A stretch of 10,534 bases of DNA. Source: Physocladia obscura. Taxonomy: Eukaryota; Chytridiomycota; Chytridiomycetes; Chytridiales; Chytriomycetaceae. The stretch is taken from positions 1-10,534 of the forward strand of contig JADGJH010001346.1 of the NCBI GenBank assembly GCA_027596945.1, in the 5' to 3' direction. Each line of letters begins with the position of its first letter. Position 1 is the first letter of the stretch. This document shows positions 6,723 to 10,534 of this stretch, one piece after another. The translations under genes were made by a program, and so were the position numbers. Below the pieces are notes generated by a model. The model did no database searches. It was not told where the DNA came from and was given only the letters and a program-made list of their open reading frames with translations.

Positions 6723-9035
6723 TTATATATCATTTCCCAATCCTGGAGGAATTTTAAATCTCCGTACTTTTTTTTTTTTTGATTTAAATAATTTATAAGT
6801 ATACGCAAGCAACTTTTCAGTGGTTTGCGTTGGTTTGCGATTCCAAATCAAGTCTTCACACAGTTGAACCAAATCTTTCGGAATTTCTAGTTGGCTGCTC
6901 AAATAATCGGTGTTTACTATTCCCAGGCCCATACCAGCTTTAGTTGCGTGAAGCTAGATGCATAAACGCAGAGTAAAAAAAAAGAAGGGATGATTTAAGG
7001 TGTTTTTTGTTTTACCAGAAACACGGCATGCAATGCTCGACGAATTAATTGTTTTCCTTTAAACGATATCGACAAGTTTGAGACCCCTCCGCATATTTTA
7101 GCCCGCGGTAATTCTGTCTTGATTCGCAGGCAAATGTTGATGACTTCAACAGCGCAATTACTGTCATCTTTGCTGAGTCGAGTAATGACGGGATCGAAAA
7201 TAATATCTGCTGGGTGAAAACCGATTTCTTGGACCAAAATATCGTATGCGCGCTTGCAAGCTGCGAACTTTCGATCCGGTTCGCACGAGAATCCATTTTC
7301 GTCAATCTTATTGCATTTTTTAAAAAAATAAAATAAAAAAAAATTTTTTAAAAAAAAGGACGATAATGAAAAAACTTACCGCAAGAACAATAACCGCGGC
7401 ACCAAATCGTTTTATAATTTTAGCTTTTTGTACAAAAGCTTCTTTTCCATCCTTCAAAGAAATGGAATTCACAATGGCTTTCCCTTGAATGGATTTTAAA
7501 CCCGCAACGATAACGTCAAAGTTTGATGAATCAATCATTATCGACACTTTTGCAACAATTGGATCAGTAGCAATATAATTAAGAAATTTGATCATTGCAA
7601 TTTTAGAATCAATTAAACTGCCATCCATATTAACATCGATTATTTGTGCGCCACTGACAATTTGCGCACGTGCAATAGCAAGAGCTGCTTCATATGCGTC
7701 CGTGTTGATACTTTTGGCAAAAATACTTGATCTTGAAATGTTACAGCGCTGGCCGACATTACAAAACGCGTCCCAGTTGCCTTTTCGGTAAGTTTCAAGC
7801 CCACAGACGAGAAGAGAATCTCGATTTATGGTTGGTGGAATTCGCGGCTTAATACCTTTAATTGCGTCATATATCGCTTTAATATGTTCTGGAGTAGTTC
7901 CACAGCAACTGTAAACTTAAAAAAGTGAGTGGTGGGGAATTTACTGAAAGTATAAAAAATCTCCAAACCCTCCAACAATGTTAACGAATCCCAATTCCGC
8001 AAAAGGCACAAGCTTTTTCGCCATTTGGTCAGGAGACTCTTCGTATTCTCTGAATGTATTGGGCAAACCGGCATTCGGATAACATATTGTGAAGGTGTCG
8101 GTCAGTTTAGAAATGTTTTGTATAAATGGTAACATCTGGTCTGCCCCCATTGCGCAGTTCACTCCGATAGCAAAAGGGTTTGAATTTCTCAGTGAAGTTA
8201 CAAATGATTCGCTTGTTTGCCCAGAAAGTGTGCGGCCGGATTGATCAACAATGGTCCCCGAAATGAAAACAGGAACGCGATCGTAGCCTTTTTCATCAAC
8301 GACAACATCAATTGCATAGAGGGCAGCTTTAGCGTTCAGAGTATCGAAAATCGTTTCGACCATCAGAATGTCAGCTCCTCCATCCAACAACCCTTCAACT
8401 TGCTGAATGTAAGCAGCAACTAGTTCGTCGAATGTTATGTCTCTGAAAGATGGGTCTCTTGGGGACGGCGATATGGATGCTGTTTTGTTGGTTGGACCAA
8501 TAGCGCCAACGACAAACCTTGGTTTGTTTGGTTCCAGAACAGTAATTTCATCGCACACTTTTTTGGCAATTTCAGCAGAAATCTGTCACAGAAATCAGTT
8601 CCCAAAGATAACAAACAGCAAGCACAAAGACGAATCATAGAGCCATTGATCATCAAAAAAGAACAAATAGGATACCTTATTCATCTCATACACAAACTCC
8701 TCCATCAGGTAGTCTGCCTGTGCAATTGTTGTTCCAGAGAAAGTGTTTGTTTCAATCATGTCGGCGCCAGCGATCAGATACCGTCTGTGTATTTCCATGA
8801 TAGCTTCAGGCTGCGTCAGCGATAGCATTTCGTTGTTGCCGCGCAAAACGTCTTTCGGATGGTTAAGGAAACGCTCTCCTCGCACTTGTTCTTCGGTGAA
8901 ATTGAATCGCTGCACCATTGTTCCCATCGCCCCGTCAATGAGCATAACGCGTTCTCGGCATGTCTTTTTTAGATATTCGAGTGTTCGAGTTCCCTTTCCG
9001 GGCTCTTTTCCAACCGCATGCTCCCCTCCGCTCAT
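6723..9035 (-). CDS. metH: Truncated cobalamin-type methionine synthase: homocysteine and pterin domains only, five exons, 674 aa
   Basis: Exons on the minus strand are 9035-8676, 8582-7969, 7908-7380, 7306-7016 and 6953-6723. The introns are 93, 60, 73 and 62 nt. The joined frame is 2025 nt with no internal stop. Residues 1 to about 340 form the homocysteine-methyltransferase barrel, with [27 protein letters not shown] and the zinc ligands Cys263 (GVNCAMG) and Cys326-Cys327 (GGCCGTTP), spaced as in bacterial MetH. Residues about 355-650 form the pterin (methyltetrahydrofolate) barrel. [24 protein letters not shown] and GLGIVN are kept. The usual NVGER motif is NVGQR (375-379), FDPN is FDPV (538-541), and the GTGMEEHN-type loop is shortened and changed. 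The protein ends in a Lys-rich tail at the point where MetH continues into its cap, B12-binding and AdoMet-activation domains (whole enzyme about 1230 residues). None of these is found elsewhere in the window. It may be a specialised homocysteine/pterin protein, a decaying copy, or a split enzyme. The family call is firm; activity is uncertain. Confidence 0.88.
6768..6780. repeat. 13-base homopolymer (T plus strand, A in the coding strand) near the 3' end of the metH-like gene
   Basis: Thirteen consecutive T on the plus strand encode the Lys run in the last exon of the methionine synthase-like gene, about 15 codons before its stop. It is a natural place for polymerase slippage or a base-calling length error, so the last residues of that protein are the least certain. 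The frame gained by a one-base change does not restore MetH sequence. Confidence 0.85.
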
Positions 9036-9101
9036 TCAGAATTTTCCAAAGCGATTTTCTTTCGACTGATTTTCGTTGCAAATCAACCTTCTGGAAAAGA
9101 A
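9036..9101. promoter_or_regulatory. 66-bp divergent promoter between the metH-like gene and the kinase gene
   Basis: Only 66 bp separate the two start codons, so leaders must be very short or the promoters overlap the opposite gene. A mirrored pair, TTTTCCA at 9042-9048 and TGGAAAA at 9092-9098, places the same TGGAAAA word just upstream of each ATG. It could be a shared site or chance in AT-rich sequence. The kinase start is itself a model (see that entry). Confidence 0.45.
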
Positions 9102-10534
9102 ATGTTCAAACTTCTTAAGAGTAAATATTTACCCTTGCTTACTGTTACGCCCTGGCATCATTCTAATTTACGTGTTCCATTCAACGATTTCTAATTTTTT
9201 TTCTAAATTAGAATCGACGTTTGACAATCTTATTGCAAAGGTTCTTTCAAACTCAGAAAATATTTTCTTGTTCCAGGCTAATCTGATAATAAACCTTATC
9301 AAAATTTCACTTGCAGACTAAAAACCTTGGCCTGTCGTCAAAAAGTCAATCACCTATTCCCTCAAAACCAGGAACTCCATCCAAAGAAGTTGATACCTCA
9401 AACTTAACTCTCAACGCGATTTCAATTGAAGAATTGGCTGCCATTGAATCTAAAGAATCTCTTGCTGTCTTAGATATCCCTGGTTCGCCTTCCACGTCTT
9501 ATCAGGACCTGTCAAGTGCAACAACTACATTGCCAAATCAGACTGAACAAGATTTTGAGCAGCCTGGATTGCTTTCAATTCGCGTTGTTGAAACAAGAAA
9601 TTTGAATCCGTCAGGGAAGTCTGGAAATGAAGCACCTATTGGATTAATGCCATTTCTAGTTGCTGAGTTTGACAAGAATGAAACCGTGGCTTGGGGAAAG
9701 GAAACCAAACTCGATGATTCTGGAAGACCTGTTTCTGGAAATGTTGTAAATTGGAATTTTAGAACCAACTTGTACGCATGTGTATAATTTCAAAGCATTG
9801 TTTTGTTACCAACTAATATTTTCTATAGCGACGTGAGTCGGCAGAGTGATCTTGTTGTGACAGTTTACCAAAAAGGCGAAGCAAAAAGTGGAGACATTGC
9901 ACTTGGAACAGCACGTATTACACCATTTTTTGACAATGTTTGTGAACTTTTATTTCATTTTTTCCATTCAACTTCAATTCCAGAGACTGCAAGACGAATG
10001 GTTCAAACTCTATCCAATTAGCTCTTCGCACCAACAAACCCAACAACAGACGCCACCGGCAAGCCCACAGCCCTCTTCTGTGGGTGAAATCCGCATTCAA
10101 CTCGTGTTCAAAAAAAATTGCGAAAACGGAGACAAAAAGGCACTTTCAGTTGACGACTTTGAAATCCTCAAAGTTCTTGGAAAAGGATCCTTTGGCAAAG
10201 TAGTTCAAGTACGCAAACGCGACACGGGGCGCATCTATGCAATGAAAATTCTCAAAAAATCGTCTATTGTTGAACGCGACGAAGTCGAACATACACTCGC
10301 GGAACGCAACGTGCTTGCCAAGGTTTCACACCCTTTCATTGTCAACATCAAATTCTCGTTTCAGAGCAAGGACAAGCTGTACCTTGTTCTTGCCTTTGTA
10401 AATGGTGGCGAGCTTTTTCATCACTTACAGCTTCAGGGTAGATTTTCAGAGAATCGCGCAAAAATGTACGCTGCCGAGCTTTTATCAGCACTTGACTGTT
10501 TGCATTCGTATAATATTATTTATCGGTAAATATA
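9102..10534 (+). CDS. YPK1: Ypk1/Gad8-like AGC-family Ser/Thr kinase with N-terminal C2-like region (3' end beyond window)
   Basis: Modelled exons are 9102-9120, 9212-9240, 9317-9771, 9829-9937 and 9984-10525, the last continuing after an intron that starts at 10526 (GTAAAT). The introns are 91, 76, 57 and 46 nt. Residues about 20-95 are Ser/Thr/Pro-rich. Residues about 99-247 look like a C2 domain, with GLLSIRVVETRNL at its start, DLVVTVYQ in the middle and EIRIQLVF as the last strand. The kinase domain begins near 261, with glycine loop GKGSFG (270-275), catalytic Lys292, alphaC Glu311 and LAFVNGGELF in the hinge region. It breaks off at IIYR, just before the expected catalytic loop. The hinge and LAERNVLAKV match fungal Ypk1/Gad8 (SGK-like, TORC2 targets in membrane-stress and sphingolipid control) better than Sch9 or Akt. 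The downstream exons are well supported. The first two tiny exons (19 and 29 nt) are my proposal: phases fit, and an in-frame TAA at 9290-9292 forces a splice at 9316/9317. The hydrophobic motif that would settle the subfamily lies outside the window. Confidence 0.83.

Noticed and set aside
6533..6808. Possible continuation of MetH after a one-base shift in the 13-base homopolymer
   Set aside because: The shifted frame stays open, but its translation does not match the MetH cap or cobalamin domains and runs antisense through the DUF4536 gene.
6723..9035. Calling the metH-like gene a plain pseudogene
   Set aside because: All four introns have GT-AG ends, every join keeps frame and no internal stop exists. 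Truncation and motif changes are noted, but decay is not shown by the sequence.
8743..9069. 108-codon plus-strand open frame over the first metH exon
   Set aside because: It is antisense to clear homocysteine-methyltransferase sequence and shows no family features.
9076..9321. 81-codon plus-strand open frame upstream of the kinase as a separate small gene
   Set aside because: It has no ATG near its start, reads through likely introns and overlaps the 29-nt exon and the acceptor used by the kinase.
1..10534. CRISPR arrays, insertion sequences, tRNA or rRNA genes, bacterial operons
   Set aside because: None was seen. The spliced genes and eukaryotic protein families make prokaryotic systems unlikely, and no terminal inverted repeats or transposase motifs were found.

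Overview
The window comes from a compact, intron-rich eukaryotic genome, most likely an early-diverging (zoosporic, chytrid-like) fungus. The reasons are many short GT-AG introns (46-97 nt in my models), very short intergenic gaps (54-238 bp), a Ypk1/Gad8-type AGC kinase preceded by a C2-like region, a cobalamin-type (MetH) methionine synthase homologue, and TRPV-like channels. The last two are absent from most ascomycetes and basidiomycetes but known in basal fungi. The lineage call is inference. All splice models were built by eye from GT-AG sites, frame continuity and comparison between paralogues or known families.

Layout. (1) 189-2927, minus strand: a five-exon gene for an 825-residue ankyrin-repeat TRPV-like cation channel. 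(2) 2928-3165: a 238-bp shared upstream region. (3) 3166-6243, plus strand: a seven-exon gene for an 867-residue paralogous channel, head-to-head with the first. (4) 6340-6668, plus strand: a two-exon gene for an 81-residue mitochondrial DUF4536/DMAC1/Dmo2-like protein. (5) 6723-9035, minus strand: a five-exon gene for a 674-residue MetH-type protein that has the homocysteine and pterin domains but stops before the cobalamin and activation domains. (6) 9036-9101: a 66-bp divergent upstream region. (7) 9102 to the window end, plus strand: the first exons of a Ypk1/Gad8-like kinase, leaving the window inside the kinase domain.

The two channels are the main content. They share ankyrin repeats, six membrane segments, a TRP-box-like helix and a conserved C-terminal region, so they could form homo- or heterotetramers under a shared promoter. 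Their pores differ from each other and from animal TRPVs, and only one of nine intron positions is shared between them. The truncated methionine synthase, with an intact zinc site but an altered pterin motif set, is the second point of interest. The remaining genes look like ordinary housekeeping and signalling genes, and nothing suggests a metabolic pathway shared across the window.
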